DNA of 57,897 bases. It comes from UBA1351 sp964563505. GTDB taxonomy: Bacteria > Bacillota > Clostridia > Lachnospirales > Vallitaleaceae. Location: NCBI GenBank assembly GCA_964563505.1, contig CAZLXW010000019.1, forward strand, positions 1 to 57,897, written 5' to 3'. Position 1 is the first letter of the stretch. The number at the start of each line of letters is the position of its first letter. This document shows, piece after piece, positions 33,602 to 43,163 of this stretch. The position numbers were made by a program, and so were the translations under genes. The notes beneath the pieces are model-generated. The model was given only the letters and a program-made list of their open reading frames with translations, did no database searches and was not told the origin of the DNA.

Positions 33602-34600
33602 CTATTCTTCATTGCCTTCACTAATTGCTTCACGCATTGCTGTATCTGATTTTATGTTTTCCATTCGGTAGTAATCCATTATTCCTAATTGCCCCTTCCT
33701 AAATGCTTCTGCTATTGCTAGAGGTATCTCAGCTTCAGCTTCAACAACTTTTGCACGCATTTCTTCAACCCGGGCTTTCATCTCTTGCTCTTGAGCTATA
33801 GCTATAGCACGTCGTTTTTCAGCACGCGCTTGAGCAATTTGCTTATCTGCCTCCGCTTGCTCAATTTGTAATCGTGCACCAATGTTTCTGCCTAAATCAA
33901 TATCCGCGATATCAATAGATAGAATCTCAAAAGCGGTACCTGAATCTAATCCTTTACTTAACACGCGTTCAGATATTGAGTCTGGATTTTCCAATACTTC
34001 CTTATGGCTTTCTGCACTACCAACAGTTGTTACTATGCCTTCACCAACACGAGCGATGACTGTTTCTTCTCCTGCTCCACCCACCAAACGGTCAAGATTC
34101 GCTCGAACAGTTACTCTTGCAATTGCTTTTACTTCTATACCATCCTTGGCAACAGCAACGACCGCAGGAGTCTCTATAATCTTGGGTTTAACACTCATAC
34201 GAACGGCTTCTAGAACATCACGTCCCGCAAGGTCAATGGCTGCTGCACGTTCAAAACTAAGTTCCAGCTTTGCACGATGGGCTGCAATTAATGCATCAAC
34301 AACACGTTCAACCTTCCCACCTGACAGATAATGAGATTCTAACTGATTAATGGATACATTGAGTCCCGCTTTCGTTGCACGAATTAATGGTAATACAATG
34401 TTTGACGGTTTTACCCTGCGAAGCTTCATACCAATTAAAGTGACAATACCCACTTTCGCATTTGATGCAATCGCAGCAATCCATAATCGAATCGGTACAA
34501 CGCTAAAAAATACAGCAAGCAGTAATACAATTAACCCAACAATAAGTAGTGTACTTAATTCTTGTGGAAAATTCGCAACACCTAATATTAATATTTTCAT
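33602..34600 (-). CDS. floA: Flotillin-like protein FloA
   Basis: 332-residue SPFH-type membrane scaffold. N-terminal membrane hairpin (about 10-35; LLIVGLIVLLLAVFFSV), then the flotillin domain with SNIVLPLIRATKAGL, SQ-type dimer region and a C-terminal coiled coil rich in EAQARAEK/RAIA repeats (about 235-290). FloA organises lipid microdomains. It sits with nfeD as in most Firmicutes. ATG follows AGGAGGG. Genes on both sides form a putative operon with a two-component system, which is not the usual setting. Confidence 0.94.
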   Translation of the reverse strand: MKILILGVANFPQELSTLLIVGLIVLLLAVFFSVVPIRLWIAAIASNAKVGIVTLIGMKLRRVKPSNIVLPLIRATKAGLNVSINQLESHYLSGGKVERVVDALIAAHRAKLELSFERAAAIDLAGRDVLEAVRMSVKPKIIETPAVVAVAKDGIEVKAIARVTVRANLDRLVGGAGEETVIARVGEGIVTTVGSAESHKEVLENPDSISERVLSKGLDSGTAFEILSIDIADIDLGRNIGARLQIEQAEADKQIAQARAEKRRAIAIAQEQEMKARVEEMRAKVVEAEAEIPLAIAEAFRKGQLGIMDYYRMENIKSDTAMREAISEGNEE

Positions 34601-34611
34601 AAATAACCCTC

Positions 34612-35064
34612 CTAAACTTTTCTAACAAAAATCCGTTTACCTGCAACATCATCAACAATGATTGTTGCACCTTTTTCTATGAATTCTCCTTTAGTAAGTA
34701 TATCTAATCGTACACCATCAAAATCTCCGGTTCCTGAGGGTCGTAGGGGTGTCATGGACACTCCTTTTTTCCCTACAAAATAGTCAAGATTTCCTTGAAG
34801 ATCTTCATGTAGATTTTCTGTGAGTACAAAGGGACTTCCTTTAGCTGAAACCAGTTTATAGGCCATAATCATCAACCCAATTGCTATGATAATAACTACT
34901 GCAAAAATGATGACGCCTGCAACAAATGTCTCAGCTGTTATAATCACACCAATGATAATTAAAACAATCCCTAATGCTCCGGTAATACCGAAACTAGGAA
35001 TGAAAATTTCTGCAACCAATAATAATATGCCTACGATAATTAGAGCTATTGCTAACCATTCCAT
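34612..35064 (-). CDS. NfeD-family membrane protein
   Basis: 150-residue NfeD-like protein with four close membrane helices in residues 1-75 (WLAIALIIVGILLLVAE, GALGIVLIIIGVIIT, VIIFAVVIIIAIGLMIMA) and a C-terminal OB-fold soluble domain (GVSMTPLRPSGTGDFDGVRLD) ending FVRKV. This is the long partner of flotillins; it stabilises FloA. I chose ATG 35064 preceded by AGGAGGTG; the frame reaches 35085 without a ribosome site. floA starts 11 bases after its stop. Confidence 0.92.
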   Translation of the reverse strand: MEWLAIALIIVGILLLVAEIFIPSFGITGALGIVLIIIGVIITAETFVAGVIIFAVVIIIAIGLMIMAYKLVSAKGSPFVLTENLHEDLQGNLDYFVGKKGVSMTPLRPSGTGDFDGVRLDILTKGEFIEKGATIIVDDVAGKRIFVRKV

Positions 35065-35154
35065 ATTGCACCTCCTAATTTGCATCTATACTATCATCAT
35101 ACGCTTTTTAAGAAAAAACACAACTTATCTTGTCTTAAAACATCAATAATCAGC

Positions 35155-36039
35155 TTAAACTATCATTTTTTTCAATGAAATATGAAAGCAGACATCCCCT
35201 TCTTGTTCTAAGACAATTTTATGGCCTTGGTTTTCTAAGAGTTCTTTAACAATGTACAGTCCCATGCCTCTCTCTTCTTTTTCACCCTTACTGCTTATAC
35301 CGGCATCAAAAATTTTATGGGTCATTGCCTCCGGAATAAATGGTCCATTGTTTCGTACACGGATTTCAATCGATTTAATTGCCTCATAGATTTGTATGGT
35401 TATCGTTTTTACCGCTTTATCTGACGTATCCAATGCATCAAATGCGTTATCAATTAAATTCCCCATAATACGACATAGCTCCCACTCACCTATAGGAATA
35501 TTGGATAATTGTGATTTAAGCAATATTTGAAATTGAACGCCTTTTTTTTCTGCCTCGTTTGATTTGGCTTGTAACAGCGCATTTACAGATACACTCTCCG
35601 TTTTGATTCTTGAACCGACCTTGATAATGTCACCATAAAGATGATTAAGATAGGTACGCGTTTCCTCATACTCTTCAAGTTCCATTAAACTATAGAGAAC
35701 TTGTATATGGTTTAAGAAATCATGCCTTTGTGCCCGAAGGTCTTGATTCAATTTTTCGACATGAGTAAATGCATGCTCGCGACTTTCAGAATTTAATATA
35801 AATCGCCGATACAAACTTCCATCCTTTAATAATAAGAATCCGTTGATAAGAACAAGAATAAAAATACCGCTTATGATTAAGGTGGGTTCAATTATTTTTT
35901 GGCTTTCAATAATATGATATTGCACCAATATATAATAGATCAATCCACTCATAATTCCTAAAAATAAAATTAAATATATTATCTTCTGCAAAACAAGAAA
36001 GCGATTTATTTGTTGAATAAGGTTTCGTTTTCTAATCAT
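35155..36039 (-). CDS. Sensor histidine kinase (SpoOB_a/AgrC-like)
   Basis: 294 residues: two membrane helices (about 20-42 and 52-71), no large extracytoplasmic domain, and a cytoplasmic kinase. The phospho-accepting His is H106 in QRHDFLNHIQ, the SPOB_a type seen in CitA and AgrC families. The ATPase has NLIDNAFDAL, RVRNNGPFI, DAGISSKGE and ERGMGLYIVKEL. Its likely partner is the LytTR regulator at 32687. The 90-base gap to nfeD may hold a second promoter. ATG follows GGGAGAG. Confidence 0.9.
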   Translation of the reverse strand: MIRKRNLIQQINRFLVLQKIIYLILFLGIMSGLIYYILVQYHIIESQKIIEPTLIISGIFILVLINGFLLLKDGSLYRRFILNSESREHAFTHVEKLNQDLRAQRHDFLNHIQVLYSLMELEEYEETRTYLNHLYGDIIKVGSRIKTESVSVNALLQAKSNEAEKKGVQFQILLKSQLSNIPIGEWELCRIMGNLIDNAFDALDTSDKAVKTITIQIYEAIKSIEIRVRNNGPFIPEAMTHKIFDAGISSKGEKEERGMGLYIVKELLENQGHKIVLEQEGDVCFHISLKKMIV

Positions 36040-36143
36040 TTGTAGTCTCTCCCATTTACTTTTTTCATCATTTATTTTAACATTTGTTCCACCTTCATAT
36101 CTATAGTATAATGAAATAAACTACACTTGTATAGGAGGAAATT

Positions 36144-37403
36144 ATGCCAAATAAATTATTAATCATATCTTTAGATGCATTAAATGCCAAGGATCTGCCT
36201 TACCTTCAAAATCTTAAAAACTTTAAGCATTTTATGGAAAACGGTAGTTATGTCAAATCTGTCGACTCTGTTTACCCTTCACAAACATATTGTTGCCATA
36301 CCTCAATTATCACCGGTACATATCCTGACCGCCATGGTGTTTTTCATAATGAAATTGCAAACCCAAAAGATCCCTTGCGGCAAGAATGGCATTGGTACAA
36401 AAAAGCCATACAAGTTCCGACTTTGTTTGATGCTGCAAAGCGTAAAAACTTAAAAACTGCTTCCGTACTATGGCCGGTCATGGCCAATGCAAAGTCCTCT
36501 ATTGATTATAACATACCCGAGATCTGGTCTGACCATGGAAAAAGTATGTTTTCACTCTATCTCAAAAACGGGAGTTTCTCCATGCTTCCGCTTGTCATAA
36601 AACATAAAAATCTATTGAACGGAAAACAACAACCTGAACTCGATGATTTCATTGAAGCCATCAGTACAGATATTATTGCACATAAAAAACCGGATTTGAT
36701 GACGATTCATTTTACTGAGCTTGATTCAATACGTCATGTTTATGGGGTTTTTTCTGAACAAGCCTATCAAGTTATGGATAAACTCGATAGAAGAATCGGA
36801 ACGCTCATTGAAACCCTTAAAGCTGCAAATGTTTATGAAAACACTAATATTGTTCTTCTTGGAGATCATGGTGGCAACGATTTTGAGCATGTTATCTTTT
36901 TGAATACATTATTCAAAAAAGAGGGGCTCGCTGATCAAGCATATGCAAACTCAGCCGGTGGGAGCGTTCAGGTCCAATTATCAAATCCAACAGATACTCG
37001 CCTATATTCTCGGGTCAAGCAAGTATTGGACGACTTCACGGCAAATGATAATTCACCAATTAAGCACCTTTTCACACGCGAAGATGTATTATCAAGTCAT
37101 CATTTGGATGGATCTTATTCCTTTATACTTGAAGCAAAAGATGGTCACATTTTTAGAAACCATACCTTTAATGAAACCGTTATCCATAGAGACCAGTTGC
37201 CCAATAGTTACCTTAGTGATCATGGTTTTCTTCCTGAGCACGAGAATTTAAAAACTCTATTTTTTGCAAAAGGCCCGGGTATTCGGTCCGGTATTACACT
37301 CGACACTGCTTGTTTAGTTGATGAAGCTCCAACTTTTGCAAAATTACTTAAAGTCGCATTACCGGACATCGATGGCCACGCTTTAGACGAACTACTCATA
37401 TAA
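36144..37403 (+). CDS. Nucleotide pyrophosphatase/phosphodiesterase-like protein
   Basis: 419-residue member of the type I phosphodiesterase/nucleotide pyrophosphatase (NPP) family, alkaline phosphatase superfamily. N-terminal metal Asp in IISLDALNAKD, nucleophile Thr in YPSQTYCCHTSIITGTYPDRHG (described by YPSQTYCCHTS), then HFTELDSIRHVYG, LLGDHGGND and YLSDHGFLPEH metal ligands. No signal peptide, so likely cytosolic. It probably hydrolyses phosphodiesters; the true substrate is unknown. AGGAGG precedes the ATG. A terminator follows. Confidence 0.9.
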   Translation: MPNKLLIISLDALNAKDLPYLQNLKNFKHFMENGSYVKSVDSVYPSQTYCCHTSIITGTYPDRHGVFHNEIANPKDPLRQEWHWYKKAIQVPTLFDAAKRKNLKTASVLWPVMANAKSSIDYNIPEIWSDHGKSMFSLYLKNGSFSMLPLVIKHKNLLNGKQQPELDDFIEAISTDIIAHKKPDLMTIHFTELDSIRHVYGVFSEQAYQVMDKLDRRIGTLIETLKAANVYENTNIVLLGDHGGNDFEHVIFLNTLFKKEGLADQAYANSAGGSVQVQLSNPTDTRLYSRVKQVLDDFTANDNSPIKHLFTREDVLSSHHLDGSYSFILEAKDGHIFRNHTFNETVIHRDQLPNSYLSDHGFLPEHENLKTLFFAKGPGIRSGITLDTACLVDEAPTFAKLLKVALPDIDGHALDELLI

Positions 37404-37405
37404 GG

Positions 37406-37441
37406 AAAAATGGCTGTTGCACTTATGCATCAGCCATTTTT
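37406..37441 (+). terminator. Terminator after the NPP-like gene
   Basis: Stem AAAAATGGCTG (37406-37416)/CAGCCATTTTT with a loop holding a second small pairing, then T run. It also faces the converging chemoreceptor gene. Confidence 0.85.
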
Positions 37442-37457
37442 TTCATTTGTCTCTGTT

Positions 37458-39266
37458 TTAAATATGATATGCCGTTAATTCTTCACTAAATTCCTTGGTA
37501 AGTTCTTTAAAGTCATTGATTTGATCTGACAAACTCTTAATCTGTTCTGTATAGCTTGTCACATTGGAACTTACTTGTTGTGCAGACGCTGAATTTTCTT
37601 CCGCAATCGCTGCAAGAGATTCTATATTTGTAAAAACGTTTGAGATTGCTTCTGTCTCTTTTTCTAACTTCATAGAAGTCTCAACCATATTACGTGCAAC
37701 TGTTTGTATGGTCGTATTTGCCTCACTTGATTCATTCACCGCTGTCGACAACTGCCCGTTTTCTTTCTCAAGAACAACATATTGTTCATCCACATCGTCA
37801 ACCAAATCTTCAATCTCGCCAACAAACACACCTAAACTATTGTTGATCTTTTCTACAGCACTGTTTGTTTCTTCTGAAAGCTTTCTCACTTCTTCGGCAA
37901 CTACAGCAAAGCCTTTTCCTGCTTCTCCTGCTCTGGCGGCTTCTATAGATGCATTCAACGCTAATAAATTTGTCTGTTGGGAAATCGCAGAAACTAAGCT
38001 GACAATATTAGTAATATCTTTAGCACTTCCCATTAACTTTAATCCGTTTTCTTTAACGACTTTGAACTTTTCAAGGACATCATCTATTTCATTGGCTGTT
38101 TTTTCAACATTTTTAAAGCTAGATTCTATTTGAGCTACGGATGTTTCCAATTCGTCTTTATTTTTGTTTTCTTCCACAGCAATTTTTTTCACTTCTTGAA
38201 TATTGTCATTCAACATATAAATTGATTTTTCTGTTTCTTCAGCTTGACTACCTGCTGCATTGGCTAATTGTTCCACAACGTCAGCGATATCATCCGATGT
38301 ATGGGACATGTTATGTGAGATTTCTAATAGTGTATCTGTAAATGTTGTCATCTCGTCTGCCATATTATTAAAGCCGACAAAGTCTTTGGATACAATGTCC
38401 TTAAATTGATTGACACTTGAAAACAAATCATCATATTGGTCGCCCGCTTTCACCTTCGTGCGGGATCCAAAATTGTGTTGTTGTAATCGAGAAAGTTCTT
38501 TATGCATATAATTTAAGGGTCGATTGATTAACCTATTGGAAATATAGGTAAAGACTCCGATGACTGCAACAGAAACGCCTGCCCCAGTAATTTCCATCAT
38601 TTCTGTCATTCCGGCTATGGGGAACAAAATCACAGCACCTAGAACCATTGCTAAAAAAGCACTTTTCACATTTGTACTTCGGATAAAACCAAAGGAAAGT
38701 AATGTATTTATTCTATATGTTTTTCGGATCTCAACATCGTACTCAAAGGTTAATTCTAATTCAAGCTCTGTCTCTGTTCGATTTAACTCCTTGATCTTGA
38801 TTGTTTCATTAAATTCTTTTTGTACACCTTCCATGAGCCCTAAAAAGTAATCAAACATTCCTCGTTTGGACCGATATATAAAACGGGCCTTTGCTCCACC
38901 AATCGGTTCCATATCTAGTATCGGTGGCTTTGCTCCTGTAACACGTTTAATAACAATTTGATGCACATCATTCATAAGACTTAAAAACTGAAATGCATTA
39001 TCAGGTCTAAAAAAAGCTGGGTAATCATTTTTAAATGTCAACAAATTATCGACACCAATATTATGCCATACCTCTGCGACAGCTTTTCCGGTGTTTCTAG
39101 CAATATGATCGACAAATTTAAAGACTTTTTGATCGTCCACATCAACTAAGGGAGAAAACGTAACATCATTTGTATAGCCCACGGACTCCAATGCAGATTG
39201 TACATGTGCGGGGGCATAAACTTTTTTACATGTTTTTATCCATGTATTTACAACAGTTCCTTTCAT
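37458..39266 (-). CDS. Chemoreceptor with N-terminal H-NOX heme domain
   Basis: 602 residues: H-NOX domain (1-~185), two membrane helices (about 212-228, 232-250), HAMP (to about 310), and MCP signalling domain (about 330-602) with NLLALNASIEAARAGE at the tip. Heme ligand H102 lies in NDVHQIVIKR; YxSxR is Y131/S133/R135; P115 is in GAKPP. The residues known to bind O2 in the Thermoanaerobacter H-NOX receptor (W9, N74, Y140) are all present at the same positions. So this is likely a gas-sensing chemoreceptor. I chose ATG 39266 (GAGGTG ahead); the longer frame has no support. Confidence 0.95.
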   Translation of the reverse strand: MKGTVVNTWIKTCKKVYAPAHVQSALESVGYTNDVTFSPLVDVDDQKVFKFVDHIARNTGKAVAEVWHNIGVDNLLTFKNDYPAFFRPDNAFQFLSLMNDVHQIVIKRVTGAKPPILDMEPIGGAKARFIYRSKRGMFDYFLGLMEGVQKEFNETIKIKELNRTETELELELTFEYDVEIRKTYRINTLLSFGFIRSTNVKSAFLAMVLGAVILFPIAGMTEMMEITGAGVSVAVIGVFTYISNRLINRPLNYMHKELSRLQQHNFGSRTKVKAGDQYDDLFSSVNQFKDIVSKDFVGFNNMADEMTTFTDTLLEISHNMSHTSDDIADVVEQLANAAGSQAEETEKSIYMLNDNIQEVKKIAVEENKNKDELETSVAQIESSFKNVEKTANEIDDVLEKFKVVKENGLKLMGSAKDITNIVSLVSAISQQTNLLALNASIEAARAGEAGKGFAVVAEEVRKLSEETNSAVEKINNSLGVFVGEIEDLVDDVDEQYVVLEKENGQLSTAVNESSEANTTIQTVARNMVETSMKLEKETEAISNVFTNIESLAAIAEENSASAQQVSSNVTSYTEQIKSLSDQINDFKELTKEFSEELTAYHI

Positions 39267-39303
39267 ATGTTCACCTCTATAGTATGTCTTATAAAATAAT
39301 ATC

Positions 39304-40389
39304 TTATAATAAATCTTGTAAATACTTACGATTTTCTTTTGCATGCAGTTTTAGCTTCCCTGCTTGCTCCCTTAAATGATCTTTATAACCCTCTTTATTC
39401 TTTATAATTTCATCAATTTGTTCCATGACTTGATTAATGCGAATATGCCGCATACTTTTCACATACTTTATTTTTAACTCTTCTGCATAATACTCGACCT
39501 TAGGATCATAATTAAAACCTAACATCGGGACATTATTGAGAGCGCCATAGATTAATGCATGTAAACGCATGCTTAATATCAATTCCAAATCACCCATCAA
39601 ACAAATCAATTTTTCTTCATTATAGCGATGCTCTATTACTGTAGCATCGTGTTTCATCTTTTTCATGATCTCTAGGGAAACCACTAAATCCGACGGATAT
39701 TTCATTGGAACAAATACGATATGGTAATCATACTTATCAACGATTGCATCACAAATTTTTGCCATTTTTTTTGTGTAAGAATCTTCATACATCCAACTTC
39801 GAAACATCACACCAACTAACGGTTTATCTTTAGGAATACCTTCTGAGTCATAGATTTCTTGATAAGCATTGTTACGGCTAATCTCCAGATTAAAAACCGG
39901 ATCTGCCGTAATCTGTATTAACGGTTTTTTCACACCTAACTTATTTAGGACTTCCTTTGACAAATGTTCTCTTAGGGTAATCGTATTGACCTTGTTGAGC
40001 ACATACTTTGCGACTGATTTATTGTACCAATGATGAATTGGACCAATCCCGTTGCCATATAACATGACCGATTTTTTATGAATTTTGGCACTCCAAATGA
40101 GAAATAGATAGTAATAAAGGGATCGGGTGCTCGTTGCATCTTGAATCAAGCTACCTCCACCCATGACCAAAACATCACATGAACGGATCTCTCTTAATAC
40201 ATCGTGAAGATTGAATCGATTCACTGAAAACACAGGATATTCACGCATTGTAAGTTGTGGTTGATTCGAGAGTACAGTAATTGATGTTTCAATATCTAAC
40301 TCTAAAATATCATTACATATTGAATGTAGTATAGCATCATCTCCTGAGTTCTGATATCCATAATACCCTGCTACTAAAACTTTTTTCAT
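39304..40389 (-). CDS. csaB: Polysaccharide pyruvyl transferase CsaB
   Basis: 361-residue CsaB-family enzyme adding a ketal pyruvate to a cell-wall-linked polysaccharide, which anchors S-layer (SLH) proteins in Gram-positives. Features: AGYYGYQNSGDDAIL at the N-terminus, VMGGGSLIQDATS, and the C-terminal SMRLHALIYGALNNVPMLG segment. ATG follows GAAAGGG. It is the last gene of the polysaccharide cluster, 13 bases after the stop of the glycosyltransferase. The presence suggests an SLH-type surface in this organism. Confidence 0.92.
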   Translation of the reverse strand: MKKVLVAGYYGYQNSGDDAILHSICNDILELDIETSITVLSNQPQLTMREYPVFSVNRFNLHDVLREIRSCDVLVMGGGSLIQDATSTRSLYYYLFLIWSAKIHKKSVMLYGNGIGPIHHWYNKSVAKYVLNKVNTITLREHLSKEVLNKLGVKKPLIQITADPVFNLEISRNNAYQEIYDSEGIPKDKPLVGVMFRSWMYEDSYTKKMAKICDAIVDKYDYHIVFVPMKYPSDLVVSLEIMKKMKHDATVIEHRYNEEKLICLMGDLELILSMRLHALIYGALNNVPMLGFNYDPKVEYYAEELKIKYVKSMRHIRINQVMEQIDEIIKNKEGYKDHLREQAGKLKLHAKENRKYLQDLL

Positions 40390-40402
40390 TATACTGACCC
40401 TT

Positions 40403-41662
40403 TCATTGCTCCACGATCGTACGAATGACTTCAGATAATCGCTGTGTGAGTGTTTTTCGACTATAATTATTAATTATATCATAATTCGGACGAATATGAA
40501 ATTCATTCTTTTTCCAGTTCATATAGAGTCTCTCGAGACCGGATTTTATCTGTGCAACATTTGTCGTTTCACATACAATACCTGTTTCTGTTTTTTCAAC
40601 AAGCTCTGCTGCCACACCATCTTTCGGTGCTAAGGCTAATATTGGACGATTGGAATTTATATATTCATAAATCTTTCCGGGTGCTATGTTCTTACCACCT
40701 TCACCTTCTCTAAGAATTAGCAACAAAACTTCAGCACGGTTTAATTCGGTGATTGTATCTTTATGAGTCATATATCCGGGACAGGTCATCACTTTATTCA
40801 AACCAAAGCGTTTGCCTTCTTCCAAAATCGCCTCTTTTTTTATTTGACCAATGAACTTAAATTCAATATCTTCAATATCAATAACCTTTTCATCAATAAG
40901 CTCTTTTGTCGCCTTCAGAATTTTATCGACTTTTCTGTTTCCATAGATGACGCCTGGATGGACGATCCGAAAGCGCTCTTGTCGCTTATATGCTTTATCA
41001 ACATGCCAAAAATCATCTTCATCAAATCCATTGGTAATAATCGTTGATTTGCCTTCCAAAAACGGATACATATTCAAAAAATTCTCATGCATAATGCGTG
41101 TATTTGCAATGAAATAATCACATTCTTTGGCAACACTTTCTTCCATAACTTTTTCCTTTTGCATTCGTTTTTGACTATAATTTTTGTCAATAATGTAAGG
41201 GTTCATTGACCATTCATCTCTAAAGTCAGCAATCCAAGGTATATTTGAAAATCGGCGTTTTATATCACGCGCCAATAAGTGGTCACTGTATGGATAGGAT
41301 GTTGAATAAATACATTCAATACCTTCTTCTTCTACTATCTGAATAGCTTGTTCTAACGTTTTTTTATACCAAACGTAATCTGCATCCGGAACCAAAACCT
41401 TACGGGCAATCACTTTTCCGAATAAGTCAAAGGGTTTTTTCCATTCCGTAAAGTCATACGCTTTTGTTCGGATGATTTTAGTATCATTAGGAACATCTTC
41501 AAATAGGGTTACATCTTGGGCAAGATTACACTCTCGCGTCAATACAACCGGCTCAATCCCGAACTCTCCAAAATATTTGACAAATTTTGTCGATCGTTGA
41601 ACCCCTGACCCTCCCATGGGCGGAAAAATATTAGCAATAAATAATGTCTTAATCTTCTTCAT
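40403..41662 (-). CDS. Glycosyltransferase, GT4-like
   Basis: 419-residue GT-B glycosyltransferase. N-terminal ANIFPPMGGSGVQRSTKF with the usual donor-site Gly-rich loop, C-terminal RPILALAPKDGVAAELVEKT, and mid-region VHPGVIYGNRKVDKIL. Likely adds a sugar to the growing chain of the surface polysaccharide. It starts 13 bases inside the end of the upstream polymerase gene (overlap 14), so the two are translationally linked. Sugar donor unknown. Confidence 0.88.
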   Translation of the reverse strand: MKKIKTLFIANIFPPMGGSGVQRSTKFVKYFGEFGIEPVVLTRECNLAQDVTLFEDVPNDTKIIRTKAYDFTEWKKPFDLFGKVIARKVLVPDADYVWYKKTLEQAIQIVEEEGIECIYSTSYPYSDHLLARDIKRRFSNIPWIADFRDEWSMNPYIIDKNYSQKRMQKEKVMEESVAKECDYFIANTRIMHENFLNMYPFLEGKSTIITNGFDEDDFWHVDKAYKRQERFRIVHPGVIYGNRKVDKILKATKELIDEKVIDIEDIEFKFIGQIKKEAILEEGKRFGLNKVMTCPGYMTHKDTITELNRAEVLLLILREGEGGKNIAPGKIYEYINSNRPILALAPKDGVAAELVEKTETGIVCETTNVAQIKSGLERLYMNWKKNEFHIRPNYDIINNYSRKTLTQRLSEVIRTIVEQ

Positions 41663-43154
41663 ATGTCCCCCTTTGTTCTACCTTGAATGTTGCAACAATA
41701 AGCGCCGCACACATCCAAAAGAAAGTGACCATAAATGGAGATTCAAAAATATTTTCAACACCATTATGCATCAATACACCCATCATACCTGCAAAAATAC
41801 TTAAGGAAACAACTCGGTTATATTTATTATTCATTCCTCTGATATAGAAAAAACATTGTACCATAGTATACACTTGTAATACGATAAAAGAAATCAAGCC
41901 GACAAGTCCGGATTCTGTTAATGTTTTCAAATAATAATTATCCATATAAAAGGGGGCTAAACCATGATTAGTTGCTACTGCTCCACCATAACGCCCAATA
42001 CCTAATCCAAAAACTTTACTTTCTGACCATTCGGTTATCCCCGTAGTCCATCGATAGATTCGTCCGCCTTCCGATGCTTTACTTACATACTCTTTTGTAA
42101 ACAACATACTTATTCGGTTCCAGACATTATCCACCAATAAAACCACCGCTAATAAAAGAGTAATAATGGGCACAAGTAATCGCTTTCCAACAAAGATAAA
42201 GAGTAGAATTACTGCTAAAAATGTCGCGATCCATGCCCCTCTAGAAAACGTAAAGATTAGACCTGTTCCCATGAACAATGCTGAAAACAACAATATAATC
42301 TTTTTTATAATATCTTTTTCAGCTATAAAGAGTCCAATTGCAATTGGTATACCAAGAACTAATACACTCGCTAGTGCATTCGGTCCTCCGACAATAGAAT
42401 ATGCTCGTGTTGTAATAGTTTCACTACTGTCCACCCAATTCCCAAGCATCTCTGCTCCGGTCAAGTATTGGTATGTTCCATGCAAACCCAGGAGACCCGT
42501 ACTCACTGTAAGTAGCCAAATCGTACGTTGTATAATTACTTGCCGGTCTAACAGTTGAAGGACTAAAAAGAACCAAAACATATATTGAACAACGGCTCTT
42601 AAGCCTTCGATTCCAACATTTAATTCCGGTGAATAAACAAACATTATTCCTAGATATATTCCAATAAAACTCAATAAAGGTAAGTCAATATCACTAAAAC
42701 TATATCGTTTATTAAATAAAATCCTCCGTATAATAATCCATCCGATGAAAACGAGGATTAAAATTTCATCCCAAACACTTGCAAAGCCCACAATATAGGT
42801 TCGCATAAACTTATCTATATAGATATATAGAACAAGTACATATACCACGTTAAATTCTTTAACCACTTTCCAAATGACGCTCTCTCGACTAAACGTGGCT
42901 ATTTGATTAACAATATTCATAAAAAAGCTACTGTAAAAAGCTTCTCTAAAAGGTTTTGCGATTTTTTCAACTTCTGAACCTATTCTTGCCCATATACGAA
43001 CATGCCATGAATTATAGACCGCTTCTTCCTTTTTTTTATGTCCACTATATTGTGTCGGTCGAAAAAACACAGAAGCCACTGCCCATTCATAAATACCTAG
43101 AATGATGGAATAAAAGTAGCTTTCGTATATTTTTTTACGTATACTATTCATCAT
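41649..43154 (-). CDS. O-antigen ligase/Wzy-type polymerase
   Basis: 501-residue multi-pass membrane protein with about 10-12 helices. The long loop motif (FTFSRGAWIA and GIGRYGG... GLAPFYMDNYYLKTLTESGLVG) is typical of the WaaL/Wzy superfamily, which joins sugar repeat units or ligates them. With the flippase at 44697 it makes a Wzx/Wzy-type pathway. I chose ATG 43154, preceded by GAGGGTG; the frame runs to a GTG at 43160. Confidence 0.9.
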   Translation of the reverse strand: MMNSIRKKIYESYFYSIILGIYEWAVASVFFRPTQYSGHKKKEEAVYNSWHVRIWARIGSEVEKIAKPFREAFYSSFFMNIVNQIATFSRESVIWKVVKEFNVVYVLVLYIYIDKFMRTYIVGFASVWDEILILVFIGWIIIRRILFNKRYSFSDIDLPLLSFIGIYLGIMFVYSPELNVGIEGLRAVVQYMFWFFLVLQLLDRQVIIQRTIWLLTVSTGLLGLHGTYQYLTGAEMLGNWVDSSETITTRAYSIVGGPNALASVLVLGIPIAIGLFIAEKDIIKKIILLFSALFMGTGLIFTFSRGAWIATFLAVILLFIFVGKRLLVPIITLLLAVVLLVDNVWNRISMLFTKEYVSKASEGGRIYRWTTGITEWSESKVFGLGIGRYGGAVATNHGLAPFYMDNYYLKTLTESGLVGLISFIVLQVYTMVQCFFYIRGMNNKYNRVVSLSIFAGMMGVLMHNGVENIFESPFMVTFFWMCAALIVATFKVEQRGTYEED

Positions 43155-43163
43155 AAACACCCT

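Noticed and set aside
34886..35149. Plus-strand frame opposite nfeD
   Set aside because: Complement of hydrophobic codons; strong minus-strand gene with ribosome site covers it.
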